A DNA stretch of 52,317 bases. It comes from Nocardiopsis listeri NBRC 13360. GTDB lineage: Bacteria > Actinomycetota > Actinomycetes > Streptosporangiales > Streptosporangiaceae. The notes under the pieces are model-generated. The model made no database searches. It was given only the letters and a program-made list of their open reading frames with translations, and had not been told where the DNA came from. Shown here piece by piece: positions 1-12,553 of the stretch. The stretch lies in contig NZ_BCSH01000027.1 in the NCBI RefSeq assembly GCF_001570765.1, positions 1 through 52,317 on the forward strand. The letters are read 5' to 3'. Within the stretch, counting starts at the first letter, position 1; every line of letters starts with the position of its first letter. The position numbers and the translations under genes were made by a program.

Positions 1-462
1 AAGGCGGCCGCCGACGAGCTGGAGGAACTCGAACTCGACGGCGTGGACGCGGTGAAGGCCCTGCCCGCCACCGGCGAACTCCTCAAGGCCCTGCCCGCCG
101 ACCGTTGGGCCGCCATCACCTCCGGCGGACGCCGGCTCATGTGCGAGCGTCTGGCCGCCGCCGGGCTGCCCCTCCCCGAGGTCCTGGTCGCGGCGGAGGA
201 CGTCAGCGTCGGCAAACCCGACCCACAGGGCTACCTGAAGGCCGCCGCCGCGCTCGGCCACGACGCCCAACGCTGCCTGGTCATCGAGGACGCGCCCGCC
301 GGAATCCGCGCGGGGGTGGCCTCCGGGGCCACCGTGCTGGCCGTGGCCACCTCCCACGACGCCACCGACCTGGAGGGCCTGGGCGCCGTCGCCATCGTCG
401 ACGACCTCACCGCCTGCACACTGGAGATCACCCCCGACGGCCCCGTGCTCACGCTGGTCTGA
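1..462 (+). CDS. HAD-family phosphatase, C-terminal part (5' end outside window)
   Basis: The frame is open from the first base, so the N-terminal nucleophile motif (DxD) lies outside the window. About 153 residues remain. Visible HAD motifs are motif II (AAITSGG), the motif III lysine in GKPDP, and motif IV in the stretch LVIEDAPAGIRAG with its metal-binding acidic pair. This pattern matches the beta-phosphoglucomutase/sugar-phosphate phosphatase subgroup of the HAD superfamily, cytosolic Mg-dependent phosphatases. Substrate cannot be read from the fragment. It ends at TGA 460-462 and is followed by a repeat-bearing intergenic region. Confidence 0.85.
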   Translation, partial: KAAADELEELELDGVDAVKALPATGELLKALPADRWAAITSGGRRLMCERLAAAGLPLPEVLVAAEDVSVGKPDPQGYLKAAAALGHDAQRCLVIEDAPAGIRAGVASGATVLAVATSHDATDLEGLGAVAIVDDLTACTLEITPDGPVLTLV

Positions 463-546
463 GGACGTATTCGTTTTGCGCCTCTGCTTCGCTTTGGCCC
501 ACCCGTCGCCCACCACCAACCCTCAACGGACGCCTGCGGCGCAGCC

Positions 547-678
547 CTGTCGGGTGTTCGGGCGCCGCAATAAGTCAGGAACCTTCGGTGCCTTTGGTGT
601 GATAGCGAAAAGCGTGCTGTCCCACCGCCGGCACCTCCACGGGTTTCCAGAGAACAGGGCCTGACGGCGCCCGAACGG
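547..678 (+). repeat. dispersed intergenic repeat, copy A
   Basis: This stretch aligns almost without gaps to 45866-45995. Shared blocks in the same order are TCGGG(G)TGTTCG, AGGArCCTTCG, GGTGTGAT, TCCCACC and the exact 16-mer GACGGCGCCCGAACGG (663-678 and 45980s). Identity is roughly 70 percent by eye. Both copies lie just downstream of a gene stop codon. No ORF or transposase is associated. The remaining bases of the 463-738 gap show no gene. Confidence 0.6.
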
Positions 679-738
679 GTAACCCCCCGTGGTTCACGAA
701 TCAGGGCCTGAGATCGTATTGCTCTAACCTTGGGCAAC

Positions 739-4091
<3,353 letters not shown>

Positions 4092-4114
4092 ATCCCCTGG
4101 TCAGGGCGTGATGA

Positions 4115-4143
4115 GAAACGGGCGGGTGCATCCCGCCCGTTTC
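4115..4143 (+). terminator. Rho-independent terminator of ligA
   Basis: Perfect stem GAAACGGGCGGG / CCCGCCCGTTTC with a short TGCAT-type loop, followed by CTTCTTC. It lies 24 bp after the ligA stop. Confidence 0.85.
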
Positions 4144-4290
4144 CTTCTTCTGGGAGTGACCAACAAATTGGTTAACGCATAGTTCCTGTCATGCGACAGT
4201 TGGTGACGAAACCGCGTAAGCTGGGCGCCAACTCACCGGATACGGACCCGCCCGTATCTCGGATTACGGTCATGAGGTTCGAGGACACGG

Positions 4291-6336
4291 ATGAAGGACC
4301 CCATCGCTACCCGGGACGTCGGGCCCCGCGCCGGTACTCCGCTGTGGCTCTACATGGCGGGCACCACCGCGGCCGGGGCCCTGCTCCTGGGCGTCTCCAG
4401 TCTCGAACTCGGCATGGAACAGCTCATCCTGCTCAGCCGGGAACCCCTGGTCTGGGTCATGCTGTGCATGGTGATGTTGGGCGAACTCAGACCCATCGCC
4501 ATGCCCGGACAGTCCCCGGGCTCCGGCGCGCCCACCTCGCTGCCCTTCACCTTCGCACTCGTCATCTTCTACGGGCTGCCCATCGCCGCGATCGTCCAGT
4601 GTTCCGCCACGATCGTCGCGGGTGTGGCCCGCACCCACGCACCGCACCGCACCGCCTTCAACGCCGCCCAGTACGTGCTGTCCCTGGGTGTGGCCGACGC
4701 CGTCCTGCGCCTGGTCATGCCCGGGCTCGTCACCACCCCGTGGGTGCCGGTGGGCGGCGAGATCGTCGTCATCGCCCTGGCCGGAGCGGCCTCCTTCGTG
4801 GTCAACCGCGTCCTGGTGCTGTGCGCCGTGGCCATGCACGAACGCGTGCCGCTGCGCCAGGTCATGTTCAAGGGACTGCGCCAGCAGATCTACGTCAACG
4901 GGGTGCTGCTCAGCCTGGCACCGCTGATCGTCATCGCCATGACCCACTCGGTGCTGTACGTGCCGCTGTTCGCGTTCCCGCTCGGCGCCCTGTACACCAG
5001 CGCCTTGCTGCTGGTCAAACGCGACCACCAGGCCAACCACGACGAACTCACCGGGCTGGCCAACCGCAAGCTCCTCACCGTTCGATCGCGCCGCGAGATC
5101 GTTCGCGCGCACCAGGAGGGCGCCCGGGTGGGCCTGCTCATCCTGGACCTGGACAGGTTCAAGGAGGTCAACGACACCCTCGGCCACCCCACCGGGGACC
5201 GGCTGCTACAGACCCTGGCGCAACGACTCACCCACAGCGTGCGTCCCAACGACCTGGTGTCCCGGCTGGGCGGCGACGAGTTCGCGATCCTGCTGCCCAA
5301 GGTCCGAGACACCGAGTCCGCCCGCGAGGTGGCCCTGCGACTGCGCGGCGCGCTCGCCGAACCGGTGCGCCTGGACGGCATGGACTTCGACTTGCAGGTC
5401 AGCACCGGAATCGCCCTCTACCCGGACGACGCACCCGACTTCGAGTCGCTCATGCAGCGCGCCGACATCGCCATGTACGTCGCCAAGACCGACCGCACCG
5501 GGGTGGAGTCCTACGACCCGGGCAAGGACCGTAATTCCACCGCCCGGCTGAGCATGTACAGCGAGCTTCGACGCGGGCTGGTCGACGGCGCCCTGGAGAT
5601 GCGTTACCAGCCCAAGATCGGGTTGGCCGACGGTCGCGCCGTCGGATTGGAGGCCCTGGTGCGGTGGCGACACCCCTCCCAGGGGTTGCTCACCCCCGAC
5701 GAGTTCCTGCCGATCGTCGAACACTCCAACCTGTTCAGGGCCTTCTCCGCCCAGGTCCTGGACATCACCCTGGCCCGCGCGGCCGACTGGCACGCCGAGG
5801 GCCTCACCCTGCCGGTCTCGGTCAACCTGGGCGTACGCGAACTCCTCGACCCCGAGCTGCCTGACACCGTCGCCGCGGCCCTGCGCGAATACGGGGTGCC
5901 GGCCCGGCGCCTGGTCCTGGAGATCGCTGAACAGTCCCTCATCACCGATCCCGAGGCCGCTACCGAGGCCGTGGAGCGGCTCCGTACGCTCGGCGTGGGG
6001 TTGGCCCTGGACGACTTCGGCACCGGACACTTCACCCTCGCCCAGCTCGCGGGGCTGCCCCTGGACGAGGTGAAGATCCACGAGTCGTTCACCACGCGCC
6101 TGGCCGAGGAGGCATCCCGGGGGCACACCGTGGTGCACGCCGCCATCACCCTGGTTCGAGCCCTGGGCATGCGGGCCACCGCCGAGGGCGTGAGCAGCGC
6201 GGAGTTGGCCGAGGCCGCACTGGAGGCCGGTTGCCACTCCGCGCAGGGCCACCACTTCGCCGAACCCATGCACCCCCGCGACGTGCTGCCCTGGTGGACC
6301 GCCCACACCACCCGAACCCCCGCCGGACCCCGGTGA
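4291..6336 (+). CDS. membrane GGDEF-EAL cyclic di-GMP turnover protein
   Basis: 681 residues. The N-terminal 250 or so residues hold several hydrophobic helices (for example WLYMAGTTAAGALLLG, LPFTFALVIFYGLPIAAIV), a membrane sensor module without a recognised ligand domain. A GGDEF domain follows, with DLDRFKEVND, the intact signature GGDEF at 327-331 and an RxxD inhibitory site (RPND) exactly five residues before it. The EAL domain starts near 425, with E454-A-L-V-R-W, the DDFGTG pair and the VKIH lysine. The usual Asp after KI is His here. Catalytic residues for both c-di-GMP synthesis and hydrolysis are therefore largely present; net activity cannot be predicted. ATG 4291 follows GAGGACACGG. 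Confidence 0.93.
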   Translation: MKDPIATRDVGPRAGTPLWLYMAGTTAAGALLLGVSSLELGMEQLILLSREPLVWVMLCMVMLGELRPIAMPGQSPGSGAPTSLPFTFALVIFYGLPIAAIVQCSATIVAGVARTHAPHRTAFNAAQYVLSLGVADAVLRLVMPGLVTTPWVPVGGEIVVIALAGAASFVVNRVLVLCAVAMHERVPLRQVMFKGLRQQIYVNGVLLSLAPLIVIAMTHSVLYVPLFAFPLGALYTSALLLVKRDHQANHDELTGLANRKLLTVRSRREIVRAHQEGARVGLLILDLDRFKEVNDTLGHPTGDRLLQTLAQRLTHSVRPNDLVSRLGGDEFAILLPKVRDTESAREVALRLRGALAEPVRLDGMDFDLQVSTGIALYPDDAPDFESLMQRADIAMYVAKTDRTGVESYDPGKDRNSTARLSMYSELRRGLVDGALEMRYQPKIGLADGRAVGLEALVRWRHPSQGLLTPDEFLPIVEHSNLFRAFSAQVLDITLARAADWHAEGLTLPVSVNLGVRELLDPELPDTVAAALREYGVPARRLVLEIAEQSLITDPEAATEAVERLRTLGVGLALDDFGTGHFTLAQLAGLPLDEVKIHESFTTRLAEEASRGHTVVHAAITLVRALGMRATAEGVSSAELAEAALEAGCHSAQGHHFAEPMHPRDVLPWWTAHTTRTPAGPR

Positions 6337-6511
6337 CGGCCTGCCCGGTCACGAGGCGTTGAGCGTTCCCGGTGCGGTGGCCCTCTCCTACACGGCCGAC
6401 GGTGAACCGGGTGTCATGGGACTCAGGTGAGGAGGAACGGGACCGTGACACGGGCGGGGGCCAATAGGATTGTGCTGATCACCCGTCCGCCGAAGAAACG
6501 GTTCTCAACTG

Positions 6512-6811
6512 ATGACCGCCATCACCCGCGATGAGGTCGCGCACCTCGCCCGGTTGTCACGGCTGGCGCTCGACGAGGGCGAGCTCGAAACGCTCGCCGC
6601 CCAGCTCGGTGACATCCTCACCGCCGTGGCCAAGGTGCAGGAGGTCGCCCAGGGCGACATCCCGCCGAGCTCGCACGCCCTGCCGCTGACCAACGTCTAC
6701 CGCCCCGACGAGGCCAGGAACGGCCTCACTCCCGAGCAGGCCCTGGCCGGAGCCCCCGCGGTGGAGGACCAGCGCTTCCGGGTCCCGCGGATCCTTGGGG
6801 AGGAAGAGTAG
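6512..6811 (+). CDS. gatC: aspartyl/glutamyl-tRNA amidotransferase subunit C
   Basis: GatC is the small linker subunit of GatCAB, which converts Glu-tRNA(Gln) (and Asp-tRNA(Asn)) to the amidated form. The 99-residue product shows the family start [17 protein letters not shown] and the C-terminal FRVPRIL motif, at normal length. Its stop is immediately followed by the gatA ATG, so the two are translationally linked. A TAGGAT hexamer near 6465 is a possible -10. Nothing else stands out in 6337-6511. GatCAB is needed where Gln-tRNA is charged indirectly, consistent with the gltX-tRNA-Gln pair elsewhere in this window. Confidence 0.96.
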   Translation: MTAITRDEVAHLARLSRLALDEGELETLAAQLGDILTAVAKVQEVAQGDIPPSSHALPLTNVYRPDEARNGLTPEQALAGAPAVEDQRFRVPRILGEEE

Positions 6812-8308
6812 ATGAGCGACGTCATTCGTCTCGGTGCCGCCGAACTCGGTGCCGCGATCAAGGCGGGAGAGGTCTCCTCGGTGGAGGCCACCACCGCCTA
6901 CCTCGACCGGATCGAGAAGGTCGACGGCGACATCGGCGCCTTCCTTCACGTGGGCCGCGAAGCCGCGCTGGAACAGGCCCGCGCGGTGGACGCCAAGCGT
7001 GCCCAGGGCACCGAACAGGGCCCCCTCGCGGGTGTGCCGATCGCGCACAAGGACGTGTTCACCACCCAGGACATGCCCACCACCGCGGCCTCCAAGATCC
7101 TCGAAGGTTGGCAGCCGCCCTACGACGCCACGGTCACCGCGCGCCTGCGCGAGGCCGGGATGATCATCCTGGGCAAGACCAACATGGACGAGTTCGCCAT
7201 GGGCTCCTCCACGGAGAACTCCGCCTACCAGGTCACCCGCAACCCGTGGGACACCACGCGGATCCCCGGTGGATCCTCCGGTGGTTCCTCCGCCGCGGTC
7301 GCCGCGTTCGAGGCCCCCCTGGCCACCGGAACCGACACCGGTGGTTCCATCCGCCAGCCCGCCGCCGTGTGCGGTCTGGTCGGGGCAAAGCCGACCTACG
7401 GTGGCTCCTCCCGGTACGGGATGATCGCCTTCGCCTCCTCCCTGGACACCGCCGGCCCCTTCGCGCGTAACGTGCTGGACGCGGCCCTGCTCCACGAGGC
7501 GTTCTCCGGACACGACCCGCGCGACTCCACCTCCATCGATGCCGCGGTGCCGCCGGTGGTCGAGGCCGCCCGTAGCGGCGACGTCGAGGGCCTGACCGTC
7601 GGCGTGGTCAAGGAACTGGACAACGACGGCTTCCAGCCGGGTGTGCGTCAGCGCTTCCGCGAGACCGTGGAGCTGCTGGAGTCCATGGGCGCCAAGGTCG
7701 TCGAGGTGTCCTGCCCCAGCTTCGACGCCGCCCTGAGCGCCTACTACCTCATCGCGCCCAGTGAGGCCTCCTCCAACCTGGCCCGTTTCGACGCCATGCG
7801 GTACGGCCTGCGGGTGGGCGACGACGGTACGCGCAGCGCCGAGGAGGTCATGTCGCTGACCCGCGCCCAGGGCTTCGGTCCGGAGGTCAAGCGCCGGATC
7901 ATGCTCGGCACCTACGCGCTGTCCAGCGGCTACTACGACGCCTTCTACGGCAGCGCCCAGCAGGTCCGCACGCTCATCAAGCGCGACTTCGAGGCCGCCT
8001 TCGAGAAGGTGGACGTGCTGGTCTCGCCGACCACGCCTACCACGGCCTTCCCGCTTGGTGAGCGCGCCGAGGACCCGATGGCGATGTACCTGGCCGACCT
8101 GTGCACGATCCCGTCCAACCTGGCCGGGAACGCGTCGCTGTCGGTGCCGTGCGGCCTGGCGCCGGAGGACGGCCTGCCGGTCGGCTTCCAGATCATGGCG
8201 CCGCCGCTGGCCGACGACCGTACCTACCGGGTCGCGGCCGCCGTCGAGCGCGCCCTGACCGACCGGGACGGTTCCCTGATCGCCCGCAGCCCCTACGCGG
8301 TCGCCTAG
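6812..8308 (+). CDS. gatA: aspartyl/glutamyl-tRNA amidotransferase subunit A
   Basis: GatA is the glutaminase subunit, releasing ammonia from glutamine for transfer to the misacylated tRNA. The 498-residue protein carries the amidase signature: the catalytic lysine in IAHKDVF, the glycine/serine-rich block [13 protein letters not shown] and the nucleophile region [12 protein letters not shown], then [10 protein letters not shown]. Length and motifs are normal. It starts directly after the gatC stop. In most actinobacteria gatB follows at once; here a bidirectional terminator and four reverse-strand genes separate gatA from gatB by about 5.8 kb. Confidence 0.97.
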   Translation: MSDVIRLGAAELGAAIKAGEVSSVEATTAYLDRIEKVDGDIGAFLHVGREAALEQARAVDAKRAQGTEQGPLAGVPIAHKDVFTTQDMPTTAASKILEGWQPPYDATVTARLREAGMIILGKTNMDEFAMGSSTENSAYQVTRNPWDTTRIPGGSSGGSSAAVAAFEAPLATGTDTGGSIRQPAAVCGLVGAKPTYGGSSRYGMIAFASSLDTAGPFARNVLDAALLHEAFSGHDPRDSTSIDAAVPPVVEAARSGDVEGLTVGVVKELDNDGFQPGVRQRFRETVELLESMGAKVVEVSCPSFDAALSAYYLIAPSEASSNLARFDAMRYGLRVGDDGTRSAEEVMSLTRAQGFGPEVKRRIMLGTYALSSGYYDAFYGSAQQVRTLIKRDFEAAFEKVDVLVSPTTPTTAFPLGERAEDPMAMYLADLCTIPSNLAGNASLSVPCGLAPEDGLPVGFQIMAPPLADDRTYRVAAAVERALTDRDGSLIARSPYAVA

Positions 8309-8325
8309 CGGCCGGTTCGGCATCA

Positions 8326-8363
8326 CGAAGGCCCCGCACCCGTTCACGGGCGTGGGGCCTTCG
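8326..8363. terminator. bidirectional terminator between gatA and the thioester-protein cluster
   Basis: A 17-bp near-perfect stem (CGAAGGCCCCGCACCCG pairing with CGGGCGTGGGGCCTTCG, loop TTCA) sits between the convergent ends of gatA and the reverse-strand gene ending at 8385. It can serve both. Confidence 0.8.
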
Positions 8364-8384
8364 GTCTGTTCGGGGCCGGGTGGG

Positions 8385-9548
8385 CTACTCGCCGGCCTGT
8401 GCCCTGCGGCGGCGGGTCAGGTACATCACGCCCGTGCCGGCGGCGATCGCGACCAGGGCCGCGGCGACCAGGGCGATCACGGCGTTGCCGGTGAAGGCCA
8501 GACCGCCGGAGGTGGGTGTGGCGGCCTGGTCGGCCACCGGCGACGGGTCGGTTTCGGTGGTGGGCTCCACCTCCGGCGGGGTGCCGCCCGCGGCGTCCCA
8601 CGCGATGGCGGCGGTGTCACCGATGACGATCTCGCTGTCCTGGGCGGAGATGAGCGTCTGGGTGGGCTCTTCGGAGTCCTCGCCCTTGAACAGGCGACCG
8701 GTCTCCACCGCCGCGGTCGTCTCCAGGACCAGCGTGGCCTCGCCCGCCTCGGCGTCCGCGGGCACGGAGAAGGCCACCACGTCGCCGTCGGACACCTCCT
8801 CGACGGTGTCGCCGCTGTCGGCGTCCACCACCTCGACCCCGTCGGGTCCCTCCACACCGACCGGGATGCTCTCCCCGCTGGTCTCCACGGTGAACTCGCC
8901 GATGGTGTCCCCGGCCAGTCCGGAGTCCGCGCCGGGGCTGACGGTGAGCGGTGAGGCCGGCTCGTTCGGAAGTTCCTCGGCGTTGTCGATCAGGTACCGG
9001 TACAGGTGTGTGACGTTGCCGGCGTTGACGTTGGTATCCAGTTCGGGGCCCTGCTCGACCCGGTCCAGGTCCACGCCGTTGCTGAAGTGCCAGATGGCCG
9101 CCTGGGTGGCGGTGAGCGCCTCGGACTCGGTGAGCCTGGCCAGCTCCGCCTCCTCCTGGAGCTCCTCGACGTCCACCACCGGATAGGAGTTCTTCAGGAT
9201 CCAGTGCACCTTGCCGGGATCGGCGAAGTCGCCCTGTCCCGGGTAGTTCTCCCACTGGTCCTCGCGGTACCAGGCGTCCTCGACCAGCCCGGTGCGCACG
9301 TCGATGCAGTAGGTGGTGAGCCGCTGGTCGCTCTCCTGTAGGTGGACGTTGAAGGTCGCGGTGGTGGTGTAGGGCTCGCCCGCCATGGTGACGGCGTGCC
9401 CGTGTTCGGCGACCCCGGTGTACCGACCTTCGGCGGAACCACGGTAGGGGGCGGGTTCGGCGGACGCGGAGCCGGTCACGGAAAGGGGGACGAGGATCAG
9501 GGCGAGAGCGAGGAGAACGGAGGATGCGCGGCGGGACACGTGCGTCAC
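8385..9548 (-). CDS. TQXA thioester-domain, LAxTG cell-wall-anchored surface protein (member 1)
   Basis: 387 residues from GTG 9548, which has AGGAAGAG just upstream; a longer reading from ATG 9584 lacks this. Order of parts: signal peptide (RRASSVLLALALILVPLSV...ASA), a thioester domain with Cys81 in TTYCID and Gln149 in TATQAAIW, a beta-rich stalk ending in QTLISAQD, a Pro/Glu/Thr spacer, the sorting motif LAFTG, a hydrophobic helix and an RRRR tail. Known TQXA domains form an internal Cys-Gln thioester that can bond covalently to host or substrate amines; covalent adhesion is inferred here. The LAxTG motif suggests a class E sortase. Last of four tandem paralogues. Confidence 0.88.
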   Translation of the reverse strand: MTHVSRRASSVLLALALILVPLSVTGSASAEPAPYRGSAEGRYTGVAEHGHAVTMAGEPYTTTATFNVHLQESDQRLTTYCIDVRTGLVEDAWYREDQWENYPGQGDFADPGKVHWILKNSYPVVDVEELQEEAELARLTESEALTATQAAIWHFSNGVDLDRVEQGPELDTNVNAGNVTHLYRYLIDNAEELPNEPASPLTVSPGADSGLAGDTIGEFTVETSGESIPVGVEGPDGVEVVDADSGDTVEEVSDGDVVAFSVPADAEAGEATLVLETTAAVETGRLFKGEDSEEPTQTLISAQDSEIVIGDTAAIAWDAAGGTPPEVEPTTETDPSPVADQAATPTSGGLAFTGNAVIALVAAALVAIAAGTGVMYLTRRRRAQAGE

Positions 9549-9660
9549 TTCTCTTCCTGGGAGGCGGCGGAGAGAGGCTTTCACACCGGGTCACAGGCAA
9601 CAACGGATCTATTACGAACTGGCCGGTATCAGCCATTCGGACGACCACGGGTAAACCAAA

Positions 9661-9697
9661 GGGGCCCGTCCCCGTGACATGCACGGGAACGGACCCC
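9661..9697 (-). terminator. terminator of thioester protein member 2
   Basis: On the reverse strand GGGGTCCGTTCCCGTG pairs with CACGGGGACGGGCCCC, followed by TTTGGTTT. It lies between the stop at 9736 and the next gene's start at 9548. Confidence 0.8.
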
Positions 9698-9735
9698 TAT
9701 CGGTTTCGGACCTGAGGCCCTACTACCCGCCGGGC

Positions 9736-10938
9736 TTAGGCGTCGGTGACGTCAGCGTCGCCGGCCTTGCGCTTGCGGCTCAGGTAGATGGCTCCACCAC
9801 CGGCACCGAGGGCGGCGATGCCCGCGGCGACCAGGCCGGCCAGCGCTCCACCGGTGACCGGCAGGGTGGGCTCGTCCTCCTTGCCGGGAGCGGGCTTGTC
9901 GTCCTCTTCCGGCTCGTCGGTCGGGGTCGGCTTGGGGCTCGGCTCGTCGGTCTCGTCCGGGGTGGGCTCCGGCTCGGGCTCGGGCTCCGGCTCGGGGGTG
10001 GGCTGGTCGGCCGCGGACCACTCGACACCGGCACCGGTCTGGACGGAGGTCTCGGTGTCCTCGGCGGTGATCAGCGTCTGGGTGGCCTTGTTGGGGTCCT
10101 CACCCTTGAACAGACGGCCCCGCTGGATGGTGGAGGTGGTCTCCAGGGAGAAGGACGCCTGACCGGCCTCCGAGTCCTCGGGGACCGCGAAGCCGACCTT
10201 GTCGCCGTTGTCGACGGTGGTGACGGCCTCGCCGGTCTCGACGTCGACCAGCTCGACACCATCGGGGGCGTCCAGGGTGACCGGGATCTCCGAAGCGGTG
10301 GTGGAGATCACGAACTCACCGACGGTCTCGCCGGCCTTGCCGGTGGCCGAGTCCGGGCTGACGCTCAGGGACGCCGGCGACTGGGCCAGCTCCTCGGCGT
10401 TCTCGACCAGGTGGTCGTAGACGGCCTTCACTGCCGGCTTGTTGCGCTGGTCCAGGGAGGCACCGTTGCTGAAGTGCCAGATGGCGGCCTGGGTGGCGCC
10501 CAGAGCCTCTTCGTCGCTGACCCGGATGTTGGTGCCGGCGGCGGTGGCCAGCTCCGAACCGGACAGGGCCGGGTAGCCGTTCTGGAGGATCCAGAGGACC
10601 TTGCCGGGCTCGGAGTCGGCGAACGCGCCCTTGCCGGGGTAGTTCGCCCAGTCGTCCTCGTTGTACCAGGCGTCCGACCGGATACCGGTCTCGATGTCGA
10701 TGCAGTAAGTGATGGCCTTACCGCCGGCCTCGATGTCCAGGTTGAACAGGTTGGTGCCGATCGTGCGCCCGTCCATGTGGACCGTCACACCGGACTGGTG
10801 GTTGCTCGTGTACTGAGCGCGCACCACGTCGTCGTTGTCGGCCGCGGCGGGGGCGGCCAGACCGAGGGCGAGGAAGGCGGCGGCGGAGACCGCGACACCC
10901 GCGCGGGAGAAGGCGCGGGGGGAGGGGGAAAGCTTCAA
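9736..10938 (-). CDS. TQXA thioester-domain, LPxTG cell-wall-anchored surface protein (member 2)
   Basis: 400 residues from TTG 10938, preceded by ACAGGACACGAC; the start position matches that of member 3. It has a signal peptide ending APAAADN, thioester Cys79 (ITYCID) and Gln150 (GATQAAIWHFS), a stalk domain, a highly acidic Glu-Pro spacer (PEPEPEPEPEPTP), the sorting motif LPVTGG, a transmembrane helix and the tail SRKRKAGD. It should be exported by Sec and fixed to peptidoglycan by a sortase; none is encoded in the window. The last 122 bp around the anchor are identical to member 3 (9755-9876 and 11168-11289), pointing to duplication or gene conversion. Confidence 0.9.
   Translation of the reverse strand: MKLSPSPRAFSRAGVAVSAAAFLALGLAAPAAADNDDVVRAQYTSNHQSGVTVHMDGRTIGTNLFNLDIEAGGKAITYCIDIETGIRSDAWYNEDDWANYPGKGAFADSEPGKVLWILQNGYPALSGSELATAAGTNIRVSDEEALGATQAAIWHFSNGASLDQRNKPAVKAVYDHLVENAEELAQSPASLSVSPDSATGKAGETVGEFVISTTASEIPVTLDAPDGVELVDVETGEAVTTVDNGDKVGFAVPEDSEAGQASFSLETTSTIQRGRLFKGEDPNKATQTLITAEDTETSVQTGAGVEWSAADQPTPEPEPEPEPEPTPDETDEPSPKPTPTDEPEEDDKPAPGKEDEPTLPVTGGALAGLVAAGIAALGAGGGAIYLSRKRKAGDADVTDA
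9755..9876 (-). repeat. 122-bp block identical to 11168-11289
   Basis: Base-by-base comparison shows no difference from 11168-11289. It encodes the end of the spacer, LPVTGG, the membrane anchor and the RKRK tail of members 2 and 3, whereas upstream parts of the genes have diverged. Confidence 0.9.
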
Positions 10939-11084
10939 GTCGTGTCCTGTCGCTAGGTGTTGTGCCACGTGTGTACGACAGCGGGGAGGGAGGAGAACAA
11001 GTGCCCGAGTGGGCGGAGAGGGTTTGGGCTCTTTGGAGCCCGGTGGCACAACGGTACCGATTTGTTCCTGTCCGATAATACCGA

Positions 11085-11112
11085 AGGGGCCCGTCCTTTG
11101 GAACGGGCCCCT
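11085..11112 (-). terminator. terminator of thioester protein member 3
   Basis: Stem AGGGGCCCGTtCC / GGACGGGCCCCT with a short AAA loop, downstream of the stop at 11146. It resembles the terminator at 9661-9697, as expected for duplicated genes. Confidence 0.8.
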
Positions 11113-11145
11113 CTTGCTTACCGGCTGGTAAGGACGCGCCGGCTG

Positions 11146-12348
11146 TTACGCGTCGGTGTCCTCAGCGGCGTCGCCGGCCTTGCGCTTGCGGCTCAGGTAG
11201 ATGGCTCCACCACCGGCACCGAGGGCGGCGATGCCCGCGGCGACCAGGCCGGCCAGCGCTCCACCGGTGACCGGCAGGGTGGGCTCGTCGCTCTCGGCCG
11301 GGGGAGTGGGCTTGTCGTCGCCCGGCTCGCTGGGCTCATCGGTCGGGGTCGGGGCCGGCTCGCTGGGCTCCTCGGACGGAGTCGGGGTCGGCTCCGGCTC
11401 GGTCGGGGTCTCGCCCGCGGCCCAGGTGGCGGAGGCCGAGGCGGTGACCGAGGTCTCGTCACCGTCGACGGTGATCAGCGTCTGGGTGGGCTCGGTGGCG
11501 GACTTGCCCTGGAACAGACGGCCGGTCTCCACGGAGGAGGACGCCTCCAGGGAGAAGGAGGCCTCGCCCGGCTCGGTGTCCTCGGGCACGGCGAAGCCGA
11601 CCTTGTCGCCGTTGTCGACGGTGTCGGCCTTCTCGCCGGTCTCGACGTCGACCAGATCGACACCATCGGGGGCGTCCAGGGTGACCGGGATCTCCGAAGC
11701 GTTGGTGGAGATCTCGAATTCACCGACGGTCGAACCGGCGGTGCCCTCGGCGGAGTTCGGGGTGATGCTCAGCGCGGCGCCGGGCTCCTCCTCGATGCTC
11801 TCGGCGTTGGTGGTCAGGTACTCGTAGACCGACACGACGGCTTCGCTGTTGCCGTCGGAGAGGTCCATGTCGTTGCTGAAGTGCCAGATGGCGGCCTGGG
11901 TGGCGCCGAGGGCGTCCTCGTTGCTCAGACCCTCGACGCCGGCGGCCTCACCGAGGGCGGCGGCGTCGGTGTTCGGGTAGGCGTTCTGCAGGATCCACAG
12001 GACCTTGCCGGGCTCGGCGAACTTGCCCTTGCCCGGGTAGTCGGCCCAGTCGTCTTCCTTGTACTCGGCCTGATCGACGATGTTGGTCCGGAAGTCGATG
12101 CAGTACATCGTGAAGACGCTGCCGTCGGTCAGTTCCAGGTTGAACAGGCTGGTCGGGACCGAGCTGCCGCCCATGTGGACCTTGGGACCGCTCTCGGCGT
12201 TGCCGATGTAGGTGCCCTCGGCGGAACCTTCGTAGGTCTCGACCTCGTCGGCGGCCGCGGGGGCGGCCAGACCGAAGGCCAGGAAGGCGGCCGCGGAGGC
12301 CGCGAGGCCGGTGCGGCCGGCGATGCGGGGGAGGGAGAAGTTACTCAA
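11146..12348 (-). CDS. TQXA thioester-domain, LPxTG cell-wall-anchored surface protein (member 3)
   Basis: 400 residues from TTG 12348; an open frame runs back to 12594 but would bury the signal peptide. Features in order: signal peptide (ASAAAFLAFGLAAPAAADE), thioester Cys83 (TMYCID) and Gln151 (GATQAAIWHFS), a beta-rich stalk (EIPVTLDAPDGVDLVDVETG, shared with member 2), a Pro/Glu/Ser spacer, LPVTGG, an anchor helix and SRKRKAGD. A good promoter lies upstream at 12525-12553, leaving a leader of about 170 nt. Function is inferred as a covalently reactive surface adhesin or wall component. It is the closest relative of member 2 in the cluster. Confidence 0.9.
   Translation of the reverse strand: MSNFSLPRIAGRTGLAASAAAFLAFGLAAPAAADEVETYEGSAEGTYIGNAESGPKVHMGGSSVPTSLFNLELTDGSVFTMYCIDFRTNIVDQAEYKEDDWADYPGKGKFAEPGKVLWILQNAYPNTDAAALGEAAGVEGLSNEDALGATQAAIWHFSNDMDLSDGNSEAVVSVYEYLTTNAESIEEEPGAALSITPNSAEGTAGSTVGEFEISTNASEIPVTLDAPDGVDLVDVETGEKADTVDNGDKVGFAVPEDTEPGEASFSLEASSSVETGRLFQGKSATEPTQTLITVDGDETSVTASASATWAAGETPTEPEPTPTPSEEPSEPAPTPTDEPSEPGDDKPTPPAESDEPTLPVTGGALAGLVAAGIAALGAGGGAIYLSRKRKAGDAAEDTDA
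11168..11289 (-). repeat. 122-bp block identical to 9755-9876
   Basis: Partner copy of the identical anchor-encoding block in the adjacent paralogue. Confidence 0.9.
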
Positions 12349-12524
12349 GTTGTTTCCCGGTGTCTTATTAGGGGTGAACCGGATGATCCGCCGGTGCGGA
12401 AGTGAATGGACGCCACGGTCGGGGTCAGGGGGCGCGGAGCCCATCAGGGGGAGCGATCTCTCCGAGGGGGCCGTCAGACGCGGGAGCGGGCCGCGTGGGT
12501 CCTGGGTCGCCGATCGCCCGGCCG

Positions 12525-12553
12525 ATACTAGCGAGACGGTTCGAGCTTTCCAA
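12525..12553 (-). promoter_or_regulatory. promoter of thioester protein member 3
   Basis: On the reverse strand TTGGAA and TAGTAT are separated by exactly 17 bp, a good housekeeping-sigma match. Transcription would start near 12518, leaving a leader of about 170 nt before TTG 12348. In the gap 12349-12670 I see no gene on the reverse strand. On the forward strand there is only a 16-codon ORF behind a strong Shine-Dalgarno sequence (12655-12705). Confidence 0.5.

Noticed and set aside
463..738. Possible SAM or cobalamin riboswitch before the methionine synthase gene
   Set aside because: No conserved motifs of either class were found; the region is occupied by the dispersed repeat.
9679..12405. 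Long forward-strand open frames through the thioester-protein cluster
   Set aside because: Their Gly/Val/Leu/Arg-rich translations mirror the reverse-strand genes, which have signal peptides, TQXA motifs and sortase signals.
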